From Synchiropus splendidus (taxonomy: Eukaryota; Chordata; Actinopteri; Syngnathiformes; Callionymidae): a DNA stretch of 64,000 bases. This document shows positions 56,301-64,000 of this stretch, piece after piece. The stretch lies in contig NC_071347.1 in the NCBI RefSeq assembly GCF_027744825.2, positions 22,362,001-22,426,000 on the forward strand. Reading direction: 5' to 3'. Every line of letters starts with the position of its first letter. Position 1 is the first letter of the stretch. Under the pieces are notes generated by a model. It made no database searches. It was not told the DNA's origin and saw only the letters and a list, made by a program, of their open reading frames with translations. The position numbers and the translations under genes are program-made.

Positions 56301-59300
56301 AGGGAAATAAAAAGCATGGTATCAATATAGGTTGAATTGATATTTTTACACTGTAAAATGTTGAAATAAACATAAATAAATACATACATGAATACCAGGA
56401 TTATAAAATAAAAGTATTTATTGTCAATTATTATTATTTTAAATGAAAGAAATAATAATGATCTTTAATAATAAACTATTTAATCGATAGAAGACATTAA
56501 AGAGTATGTATATATTCCCACATTCATTTATGTTTATTATATATTATAGGTATTATTCATTTAAAATTAAAATGATAATCAATAAATGTATTGTTTTTTA
56601 TATTGATTACATATATTGATCATGTGAATCAATGCAGATAGAAACCTTTTTTGTATGTTGCCAGAATACTTGTAATGAGTAATGAGCAAAACCGGAAAAG
56701 GCAACAGAAACTTTCAAAATAAAACCCTCTGGAGCAGAAAACGAGTCTGACTCTGGGGGGAAGTAGTTTTAGAAAAATGATTCATATGAGAATACAGGAA
56801 TGAAAAAGTGAAGGAAAACACATGCATCGACCGACGATCCTCTCAGGCAGAGACTCGAGGACCCTGCGTGTCTGTCAGCGAGTGTGTGGCCTGCTCTTTC
56901 AGGGAGCGACCGCAGGATCCACTACATGATCAGTAAAGGCGGCAGCGAGGTGCTGCTGACCGCACTGGTCAACACGGCTCGCACCTTCAGCCCCAACTAC
57001 ACCGTCCTGCTGCCACTGCTCCACCTGCTGGCCAAAGTGGGACACCGAGGTGAGCGCACATCCGCGTGCGTGCGTGCGTGCGTGTGTGTGGGGGGTCAGT
57101 CTGAAGAGCAGGACTGTCTGCAGACCGGCGGATTGGCGTGAAGGCCGAGGACGCGGGAGCCGTGCTGCTGACCCTCAACCTGCTCAAGCAGAACCTCACA
57201 CACGCCCAGAGGGCTGCCGCCTGTCTGCTGGTGCTCCAGGTCTTCTGCACGTCAGGTGGGGCCAAAACAGAGGTGGATCTGACCCAGGGCTTCCTCCCAC
57301 TGGCCCAGATCACCAGTGTGAAAATGCATCTTCTCCCAACAGTCTCCGCCGCGAACATCATCGGGGAGAACCAGGGCCTGGAGGTCATCTACCGGCTGAT
57401 CCCTCACCGCACCACCAGGCACCGCCACGCTGGCAAGTACGTCTGCACCGTCGAGCCAACCCGACCGCCCAGCACTTGTAAAGATCACTTGTCCTCTCAC
57501 TGAAACCTTGGAACTCCAGGCTGCTGCCAGAGCTCCTGGCTGAGGTGGCAGCTGGAGAGGATCTGAAGCGCTGCTCCGCTCTGAGGCGGCAGATGGGGGT
57601 TTGGAAGGGAGGCTCCCCTCGCTGGGGGCCTTGTAACTACCCCAATCGGGTCACTGTGTTCAGGCCAGACACACGGAGCGCACCGCTGGCACCCGCCTGA
57701 TCCAGAACCTCAGGACTCGCATTTCAGTCAGGCTCGAGGGCAATTCAGATTAATACCGGGCAAGTGATACCCGGGTACACTTGCACCCCAGCGAGTATTT
57801 TTGTTGTGCTACAAACAGAGGAGGGTCGAGCCGCGTCCGAGCGTTGCAGGTCTCACTGAAGACCACAGCTGGGTTGGACCCTCAAGCTGCTGTGACTCCA
57901 CACACTTACGTTACTATATCTCTAACCACTGACGTTTCCTCTCCAGAGTCACATTATGACTCCAAACATGCATGTTGCTATGACTCTTACACTCTTGTTA
58001 AGCCTCCAAATACTTGCGGAACCATGAGTGTACGTTAGTATGACTCTTATCATCATGTTACCCTTGACACCCTCATGTTACTATGACTCTGAAACACTTA
58101 AGTTACGATGACTCGAACGACTCATGTTGCACCTCCAGAACCACATTACAGCTCAAAACACCCATGTTGTTATGCTTCATGTTGCGCCTCTAAACAGCGA
58201 TGTTACTATGACTCGAAACACTCCTGTTAAGCCTCCATATGTTCACGTTACCATGACTCTACGTTACTATGACTCTAATCATCAGGTTGCCCTTGAAACA
58301 GTCGCATTTGCAAGACTCTTATCACACTAGTTACGCCTCCAAACTCTAACGTTACCATGACTCTCACCATGTTACCCTCAGAACACTGAAGTTTCTGTCT
58401 CTCTCTCGCCACTCGTCGCGCCTGCAACCACTCATATAACACCACTAGAATCATGTTACGGCTCCAAACATTCATGTTGCTATGACTCTAACCCCTCAAG
58501 ATAAGCAACCAAATACTCTGGTCACCATGACTCTACGTTACTATAAAACTGTTTCCCTTCAAAACAGTTTTATATACCTGCCTCAACTCTGACTCTAACC
58601 ACTTCCAAAACACTTTAAGGCATTAGCGCTGTCACCAGTCATCTGAACTCATAACTCTCCGTTGACATGCAAACTCGCTGTGCACAGTTAATGTACAGAC
58701 ACACAAGTAAATGTACACAACTTCGGCCTTGAAATTCTCACAGAACACGTCCAACTCATCAAAGTGTTTAGCATCAAAATGCTAGCCTAGCGAACTAGCG
58801 CCTGGTATTGCTGCTGTTGCGTCTGAAAACCTTCCTGTTCCGCCAGCGCCCGCCGCCGTCACGGCTCCACTCACACTCTTTAACGTCACTCCAAACCATA
58901 CGTGAGGTAAACGCAGACTCGGGCAGCAGGGGGCGCCAGATGGTGAAGCACTTCCTCATTCCTGACAAGCGTCCCAACAGAGAAGAATTAAAATAAACGC
59001 GGAAACATCATCATCCTCCAGCATTCTCCGTCTCAACATCTCTCCGGAGGTGGGCGGCTCCGGTGTCAGCCAACACTCTCTCCTCCTCCCCGGCATGACA
59101 GGTTGCCATCTGTCTCTGTCACATCTGAGGGTGGTGGTCTGCAGTGGAGGCTGTGGTGCGGCATGCCGCGAGGGCTGGGGCTGCCAAGCCATTCCACAGC
59201 CCGTTCAGACGCTCGTAAACATGAGCCCCCCCCCGGATCGGATGCTCTGACATCACAGATTTATCGCCGTCTGACTGATATTTCTGTCATTTACATGCAA

Positions 59301-62300
59301 AAAGCAGCTGTTTATTGTCCGGAAAACAATTAGAGCCTCTTGATTTCCGCGCCAGCTGCTTCTAATTTGCCAGAACTGGCGGCGGTAACGCGAGCAGACG
59401 CGGGAGACAGGGGATCGCCGACTTCCTCGCCAAAGTGGCGAGGCGCGTTGGTGACACTTAATTGTGCTAATAGGGCGACGGCTACAGAGACGCTCGCTGG
59501 CGGCTGGCGGCGCAGGCCACGACCCGCCGCTCGGTCGTCAGCAGCCGTCACGGCCCCGCCAGACTTCGGGTGCCAATTTTTTCAATTAGCGCCGAACAAG
59601 ACGCGCGAGGAGCAGCGGATTGTTTCACGGTGCTTGAGCAATCTGTTGGGTTTGTCGAGGAGCCTCAGTTCCTCCTGAGGTCTGAAGCATGAGCCCATTC
59701 ATGTGACCTGTCCGGACCTTACCTGACTGTCATGTGAGCCTGAGGGTCTGTCAGCTGCATGTCAAGTTTAACCAGCATCAAAGGCCCTCTAGTGCTGCCT
59801 TTATGGACAAAACTCAACCTGATGTTTTCCTGTTTAACTGTACCTTCATGTTACGGCTGTTCACCCACCAGAGGGGGCAGCCCAGAGTCACAGGTCTAAC
59901 AACAACAACAAACTCCAAAACAAAAAAGGCGACTGCGCGGTAGGAGGCGCTGGCCATTGTCACTGCCTGATGTGGTCCGTGGGAAATTGAGCATGTTTTA
60001 CCAACTGACGTTTAGTGGTAAGTGCATCTGTCCAAGGTTATGGTGATGACGCTTTTTTAATTATAAAAATATTTTTTTTACATTGTGTCTTTGTGGACCT
60101 GGAGAAAGCGTACGACAGAGTGGCAAGAGAAGAGTTGTAGTATTGTATGAGGAAGTCTGGAGTGGCAGAGAAGTATGTTGGAGTGGTGCAGGACATGTGT
60201 CGCAGGTGTGAGGTGTGCTGCAGGTGGAGGTCAAGGTGGAGGTGGGACTGCACCGAGGCTCAGCTCTGAGCTGCTTCTTGTTTGCCATGGTGACGGACAG
60301 GTTGACAGATGAGGTCACACAAGAAGCCCCTTGGACCATGATGTTTGCAGATGACATAGTGATCTGTGGTGAGAGCAGGGAGCCAGTGGAAGATCAGCTA
60401 GAGAGGTGGAGGTCTGCCTTAGGAAGGAGAGGAATGAAGGTTAGCCGCAGTAAGACAGAATCCATGTGTGTGAATGAGAGGGAGACAAGTGGACAGGTGA
60501 AGTTACAGGAGAAAGAGGTGAAGAAGCAGGTGCAGGCAGGATGGAATCGTGGGAGAAAAGTGTGTGACGAAAGGGTGTCGGCAAGGATGAAAGGGAAAGT
60601 GTCCAAAAGTCTGGTGAGGCCAGCAACGTTGTATGGTTTGGAAACAGTGGCACTGAGGAGAAGACAGGAGGCAGAGCTGGAGGTAGCAGAGATGAAGATG
60701 CTGAGCTTCTCTCTGGGAGTGAGAGCAGGATGATGATAGGATCAGAGGGACAGCGCATGTGCTCAGGTGTTTAGGAGACCAAGTCAGAGAGGCTGGATGG
60801 AGATGGTTTGGACATGTACAGAGGAGAGAGAGAGAGACAGTACAGTGGTAGATGAAGATGTTGAGATGTTGGAACTGCCAGGCAGAAGGTGGAGAGGAAG
60901 GCCACAGAGGAGATTGATGGAGGTGGTGAAGAGGACATGAGGTTTGTAGGTTTGAGAGAAGAGGAAGCAGAGGACAGGGTGAGATGGAGGAAGATGATCC
61001 GCTGTGGCCACCTCTGAAGGGAGAAGCCCAAAGAGGAAGAAGAAGAAGACAATTGTTTTATTTTTTTTCTTAAAATAGTCTAGATTTAGCAATTGTATGT
61101 TTTTATCTGACAGTCTAGTTTCTTTTTTTTAATCCAACAACATACCCAGACTCCACATCACGGTAGACATAAACCTGGCTCAGGGGCAGCAGTGTTCTCT
61201 CCTGCTGCTGTTGAATCCACGTGACACCAATGTGAGGAGAAATGTTTGCCATGCAATAAAGATAACGTCTCAGAAGCAATACATTACGCAGGTCAAATGT
61301 ATCGGAGGATCTTCAAATCTTTATTGATTCAATAACGATGGATAAAAAAAAACAAGAATACCAGCTAAAAACGTACCATTTTGAATCAAGGCTATTTTAA
61401 GTCAAAAAACTTCATCACCTGTGCGCAATATAACCATGTACGCATGCACTTACCGGTAAACGTCAGTTGGTAAAACAATCCGGTTCCAGCATGTAAATTC
61501 CAGCAGACCACATCTGCCCAGATCCGTATGGAACGTTGAGCTTTTAGATGTAAAAAGTTGCTTAGAAGTCGAGTCATCAGACACAATTTACGTGTGAGGG
61601 ATGAGATTCATCGAGGGCGAACGAGTGTGTTGTGGAGAGCAACGTTGTGTTGTGTTGTGTTGTGTTGGCGTGGCGCGTGTGTGTGACGCACAACAGTGAT
61701 GTGTACTTGTGAGTTCGAGCTGACAGTCTGACCAGAGCGTGTGACACATGTCGAGTGTGTGTCCAATATGCCAGTCGTCTGTGAGGCTGTGTGACGGCGT
61801 CATGTTGTGTAGCTACTCTTGACCTTCCTGGTAAAATGTCACTCTAGAAATGTCACATGACTCAGCAGGAAGTCACTGAGCGTCTTGGTCGACGCCCACG
61901 TCAAACCCTCATCACAATCACTCTGGAGTCAGTGTGCGTCCTTCTGGACCTGAGCCACGAGTGAGTTCCTCTGAAGCCGACGCACAGTTGTTGGTGTTCA
62001 ACTCACTGACCGCAGCAGCTGCAGCGTTGCACCAAGAGACTTGTTCACCGGGGACACTGGAGGCTCCGATCTGAGGAGATGTTTCATCCGAGTTTCCTCA
62101 CGGCAGCAGGTCGGCCTTGAAGACGAATGATAAACACATTTGTCTTTCGATCCTTGTGAGGACCTCTCATGGCCTAACCCTTTCCCCAGCCTCTCCCCCT
62201 GAACACATGGCTCACCTGAACCAAACTGGACCCAGCTACTTTGAAGTTTTCAGGCCTATCCTCGTGGGGTCCGGCAAGGTGCACACACACCTGCAAAGAC

Positions 62301-62976
62301 CGTCAGTACCTTTAGCTCTGCGCGCGGGAGGGAGCAGGACTGAAGGTTCGAGAAGGAAGTTGTGTAACAGACTGGATTGGATGTGATGCAGGAAAAGTGA
62401 GACGAGGCTTTGAAGTGAAAACGGGATCTTATTTTTAGGTGTGTGTTTACAGTCCCAATTTAACAGAGCTTACACGTGCTAACTGCTAGCGCTCATCCCG
62501 CGGTGACCCCGACGCTGACACCCGTTAGCTGGCTTCGGTTTGTAGCACTCGAGTGGTCACTCACCACACACACATGCACGCACACACACACACATGCACA
62601 CACACACACGCACACACCAGCACACACACACACATGCACGCACACACCCACACATGCACGCACACACACACACACCCACACACACGCACACACACACACA
62701 CCCACACACGCACACACACACACCCACACATGCACGCACACACACCCACACACACGCACACACGCACGCACACACCCACACATGCACGCACACACACACA
62801 CACACCCACACACACGCACACACACGCACACACCCACACACACGCACACACACACACACACCCACACACGCACACACACACACGCACAGTTTAGTGTGTA
62901 GAACTGGTTTGTTTTTAATTCTTCTTGTTTACTTTCAGGATTTCCATCAATGCCTTCGCAGCTCTTCTGAGCACAA
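50246..62976 (+). CDS. agbl1: agbl1, 5' end (cytosolic carboxypeptidase 4), six exons, partial
   Basis: AGBL1/CCP4 belongs to the M14D cytosolic carboxypeptidases that shorten polyglutamate side chains of tubulin. Joined exons: 50246-50302, 55995-56058, 56903-57049, 57124-57255, 57343-57436, 62939-62976; phases 0,1,1,1,2,1 agree throughout (532 coding bases, 177 residues). The product reads [20 protein letters not shown], then [60 protein letters not shown] and [13 protein letters not shown], following the mammalian armadillo-like N-terminus closely ([13 protein letters not shown] is the landmark). Catalytic HxxE residues are beyond the right edge. Confidence 0.95.
51691..51735. mobile_element. 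hAT-like terminal fragment
   Basis: CCTGGGCAAAGTGTGGCCCG then GGGGCCATATGTGGCC matches the widespread hAT end CAGGGGTGGGCAAACT..GGCCCG.GGGCCACATG.GGCC. Only one end visible. Confidence 0.6.
52130..52385. repeat. Dispersed repeat family R, copy 2 (CTCF-like core)
   Basis: Shares with 21780-22020 the words CCA(C/G)CAGGGGGAGCAGC, TGATCATGTAGCTCTGGCAC, GAGGAAACG(C/G)AGGCAG and TTTCCACCAT(C/T)GT(C/T)ATGTCTT. Same orientation relative to the window. Ends unresolved. Confidence 0.7.
52540..52880 (+). mobile_element. LINE-derived fragment
   Basis: GTGAAGAAAGAGCTGAGCCG, AGCTCAGTCATCCATGAGAG, GGCATCTGGTCAGGATG and ACACACAGGAGAGATGTCTC follow the order of the LINE copy at 37990-38370. No intact frame. 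Confidence 0.6.
53211..53610 (+). CDS. Candidate Ig-like exon nested in agbl1 intron 1, unidentified
   Basis: Acceptor CTCTTTTCCAG ends at 53210, then 132 open codons to a donor AACCA/GTGAGG at 53611. The peptide begins [20 protein letters not shown] and carries [17 protein letters not shown] (first Cys then Trp) and [20 protein letters not shown] followed by SSSSLTVDV, the B-, C-, E-, F- and G-strand pattern of an immunoglobulin fold. Its phase (1 in, 2 out) cannot be spliced between agbl1 exons 1 and 2 without a frame shift. It may belong to a nested gene or be a pseudogene exon; no partner exons found. Confidence 0.3.
54393..54600. repeat. Common fish dispersed repeat fragment
   Basis: GGCACGGTGGTCAGTG, AAGGTTGTAGGTTTGATACC, GGGCACTCTGGTTTCCTCCC and ACCATCCATAGACTTCATAT follow the order of the abundant repeat also seen at 39915-40135. 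Confidence 0.65.
54690..55210. promoter_or_regulatory. Conserved-looking non-coding block
   Basis: Non-repetitive GC-balanced DNA with ACACTCAATTATGGCGCC, GCCGCTTATTTATAGCCGGC and AACACATTTAATGAGCGGGG, containing homeobox-type TAAT cores in a GC-rich setting. Open frames here lack splice signals. Reads like a conserved enhancer but untested. Confidence 0.3.
55995..56058 (+). CDS. agbl1: agbl1 exon 2
   Basis: Acceptor TTTGTCTGCAG before 55995, donor GCAG/GTAAAC at 56059; 64 bases, phase 0 in and phase 1 out. Encodes [20 protein letters not shown] then AG. Confidence 0.92.
56059..56902 (+). other. agbl1 intron 2, AT-rich
   Basis: Strongly AT-rich (about 56270-56640) with scattered ATAAAT and TTATTA runs. 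No exon or transposon recognised. Confidence 0.6.
56903..57049 (+). CDS. agbl1: agbl1 exon 3
   Basis: Acceptor CTCTTTCAG before 56903, donor CGAG/GTGAGC at 57050; 147 bases, phase 1 in and out. Encodes [40 protein letters not shown] and LLAKVGHR, nearly the mammalian sequence at [13 protein letters not shown]. Confidence 0.97.
57124..57255 (+). CDS. agbl1: agbl1 exon 4
   Basis: Acceptor GTCTGCAG before 57124, donor TCAG/GTGGGG at 57256; 132 bases, phase 1 in and out. Encodes [20 protein letters not shown] then [20 protein letters not shown] and CTS. The 74-base intron before it consists largely of GCGTGC and GTGTGT repeats and is about as short as a vertebrate intron can be. Confidence 0.93.
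57343..57436 (+). CDS. agbl1: agbl1 exon 5
   Basis: Acceptor TCCCAACAG before 57343, donor GCAA/GTACGT at 57437; 94 bases, phase 1 in, phase 2 out. Encodes [20 protein letters not shown] then [10 protein letters not shown]. Joining the final AA to the first G of exon 6 gives AAG and restores the family alignment. The intron before it is only 87 bases. Confidence 0.9.
57880..58560. repeat. Decayed ATGACTC-motif array
   Basis: About 11 copies of ATGACTC (mostly TTACTATGACTCTAA or TTACCATGACTCTA) plus repeated CCTCCAAA and CATGTTAC words, spaced 15-120 bases apart over 600 bases. The order (CATGTTAC, TATGACTC, then ACACTC.TGTTA, GCCTCCAAA) suggests an ancient tandem unit of about 35 bases, sometimes in groups of three. 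Non-coding, in agbl1 intron 5. Confidence 0.75.
58922..58940 (+). promoter_or_regulatory. CTCF-like motif
   Basis: GGCAGCAGGGGGCGCCAGA is a good match to the CTCF core (CAG.AGGGGGCGC). It lies in agbl1 intron 5. Motif evidence only. Confidence 0.4.
59330..59660. promoter_or_regulatory. Conserved-looking GC-rich non-coding block
   Basis: CTTCTAATTTGCCAGAACTG, GGTGACACTTAATTGTGCTA and CCAATTTTTTCAATTAGCGC are homeobox-like AT islands in a GC- and CpG-rich block without repeat character. Possibly an enhancer in the agbl1 intron. Inference from composition. Confidence 0.3.
59858..59960. repeat. Dispersed repeat family R, copy 3 (short)
   Basis: CACCCACCAGAGGGGGCAGC then CCAGAGTCACAGGTCTAACA and TAGGAGGCGCTGG match the start and middle of copy 2 (52146-52290), with a deletion between. 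Confidence 0.55.
60085..61045 (+). mobile_element. RTE-like LINE reverse transcriptase, inactive
   Basis: It encodes in order [16 protein letters not shown] (RT motif with the first catalytic Asp), [17 protein letters not shown], then in another frame [36 protein letters not shown] (the FADD catalytic box), [20 protein letters not shown] and [20 protein letters not shown], and ends [27 protein letters not shown] with an (AAG)n tail. A stop after REEL, a frame shift near 60200 and deletions make it inactive. Compare the minus-strand copy at 46604-47075. Confidence 0.9.
61644..61668. repeat. (GTTGT)n pentanucleotide repeat
   Basis: Five tandem GTTGT units in agbl1 intron 5. Confidence 0.9.
62563..62887. 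repeat. Complex CA-rich microsatellite
   Basis: About 325 bases of CA dinucleotides interrupted by GCACG, ATGCA and ACCCA at semi-regular intervals (CACACATGCACGCACACA, CACACCCACACA), which gives a second-level period of about 20-30 bases. It is 50 bases upstream of agbl1 exon 6. It generates several long but meaningless open frames. Confidence 0.95.
62939..62976 (+). CDS. agbl1: agbl1 exon 6
   Basis: Acceptor TTACTTTCAG before 62939, donor CACAA/GTAAGT at 62977; 38 bases, phase 2 in, phase 1 out. Encodes [12 protein letters not shown], matching the AIRAATEVLAALLKS stretch of the mammalian protein. Too small for open-frame detection. It lies 50 bases after the end of the CA-rich microsatellite. 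Confidence 0.85.
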
Positions 62977-64000
62977 GTAAGTGATTCATCATCATCATCA
63001 TCACCATCATTGTCACAAAGTGGGATTAAAAAAACCAAAGACAATTGACTTGTTGAACAACAGAGAGGACAATTCAGGCTAAATACAACAATGAATACTT
63101 TCAATTTCTATTTGAAGTTTCATGCACAGTATGTGTGTGTGTAGTCATTTAAAACCTTGATATACTCTCTCTCTCTAAATGTGTTTCTTCTTTTATTTTT
63201 GTCTTTTTCTAAGACAAAAACTCTTTTTCCTTATTGTTTTATCCATTTACTAAATCCTCACCTGCAGCTATTATTTTCTCACCATTTTGCAACACATTTG
63301 CAATGTTTTTGTTTATTTATTTACTTTCTAAGCGGTTCCCTCAATACTTCAATCAAGTTGAAAATGAAAAATGATTCATTCAACGCTCCTTGCTGCATTC
63401 TACCATGATGTGCAGCGGGTGGCGCTGCTGCTCTTCGCTTTCATGTCTTCATCGTGTGCAGGTCGAGGACCTGTTGGTCACGCGCGCGCACACACGATGG
63501 GAGTCATTCCAAATTCCTCTTGTCACTTCAGGAGTGCCGGACAGTCCCTGTCCACCTCTCCCTCGCTCCTGAGGTCGGGTCGCGGGGGCAGCATCCGAAG
63601 TAAAGAGGCCCAGAACCCCCCTCCAGGTCCCGCTTGATAACACCGGGAGGAAACCAGTCGGTTGCTCCCCCTCTTTCCCTCGCAAGGACCGAACCGCGCT
63701 GGCCATAATGTTTCGGCCCCGTCGCTCCCGGTCACATGGCAGCAGGAGGCCGCGCGCTTGTCCATGATTTATGCAATATTGTGCCGCCAAAGAGCCAATT
63801 TGCGGCGGACATCAAGGGGACCGTGTTGCTGATAAACTGGAACATGGACTGGCGTCTGCTGCCGCCGCGCCGCTTTGATCTATAATGCAGTGTTTGGAGG
63901 CGGCATAAAGGCGCCAATTACTCCAGAATCAAGCCGCATTTGTCCGCGCCGCTCTCCCGACGACTCATGTGCGGGACGCCTCTCACGCGCGAGACGGACC
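62977..64000 (+). other. agbl1 intron 6 (start) with conserved-looking DNA at 63640-63960
   Basis: A (CAT)n run at 62988-63010, T-rich sequence to 63340, then from about 63400 increasingly GC-rich DNA. 63640-63960 has TCCATGATTTATGCAATATT, AAGAGCCAATTTGCGGCGGA and GCGCCAATTACTCCAGAATC, AT islands in CpG-rich DNA as in conserved enhancers. The next agbl1 exon was not found, so it lies beyond the window. Confidence 0.4.

Larger units (their letters stand above)
57437..62938 (+). other. agbl1 intron 5
   Basis: A 5.5 kb intron, much longer than the 74-87 base introns just before it. It holds the ATGACTC array, a CTCF-like site, conserved-looking DNA, repeat R copy 3, the RTE-like LINE, a pentanucleotide repeat and the CA-rich microsatellite. 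No extra exon found. Confidence 0.65.

Noticed and set aside
57434..57439. GC donor (GCAAGT) for agbl1 exon 5
   Set aside because: A normal GT donor three bases further (GTACGT) gives the phase needed by exon 6, so no unusual splice type is required.
62493..63104. Several His/Thr- or Cys/Val-rich frames of 108-203 codons
   Set aside because: They are translations of the CA-rich microsatellite in both strands.

Overview
The window is vertebrate nuclear DNA, almost certainly from a ray-finned (percomorph-type teleost) fish. Genes are split into short exons with GT-AG introns, there is no operon structure, and intergenic and intronic DNA is full of fish-type LINE remnants, hAT-like ends, MITEs and microsatellites. 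Three genes can be recognised exon by exon, and in each the reading frame is continuous across every splice junction I placed.

Left part (1 to about 20 kb, minus strand): the 5' half of akap13 (AKAP-Lbc, an A-kinase anchoring protein and Rho GEF). Nine exons give an open frame of 4102 coding bases (about 1367 residues), starting with an 11-residue exon (MKLSPKQAPLY) at 20050 and ending at the donor next to 2991. The C1, DH and PH domains must lie beyond the left edge. The introns hold an exact 34 x 22 bp minisatellite with decayed flanks (1-1990), a second decayed array built on CAAGT (about 7260-8095), a 250 bp direct duplication, and LINE fragments.

Middle (20-50 kb): 20-33 kb shows no convincing coding exon but has several transposon ends, a 378 bp MITE and a CpG-rich block (31.56-32.27 kb) that may be the akap13 promoter or first non-coding exon. 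ska1, a kinetochore microtubule-binding subunit, is complete on the minus strand (33003-35590, six coding exons, 248 residues), with a non-coding first exon and an NRF1-like promoter element near 36.15 kb. From 36 to 49.7 kb I see no proven gene, only LINE copies (one with a clean 13 bp target-site duplication), a possible hAT-like transposase relic, an unidentified decayed coding stretch, one TATA-plus-exon candidate and some conserved-looking GC-rich DNA.

Right part (50-64 kb, plus strand): the 5' end of agbl1 (cytosolic carboxypeptidase 4, a tubulin deglutamylase family member). Six exons (50246-62976, 532 coding bases) encode the N-terminal armadillo-like region; the M14 peptidase domain lies beyond the right edge. 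Its introns hold an Ig-like exon candidate, a decayed ATGACTC array, RTE-like LINE copies, and a 325 bp CA-rich microsatellite.

The three genes do not form one pathway, though ska1 and agbl1 both act on microtubules. akap13 and agbl1 are also neighbours in mammals, so the block is an old linkage; here the two are head to head with ska1 between them. I found no RNA genes, CRISPR arrays or prokaryotic elements.
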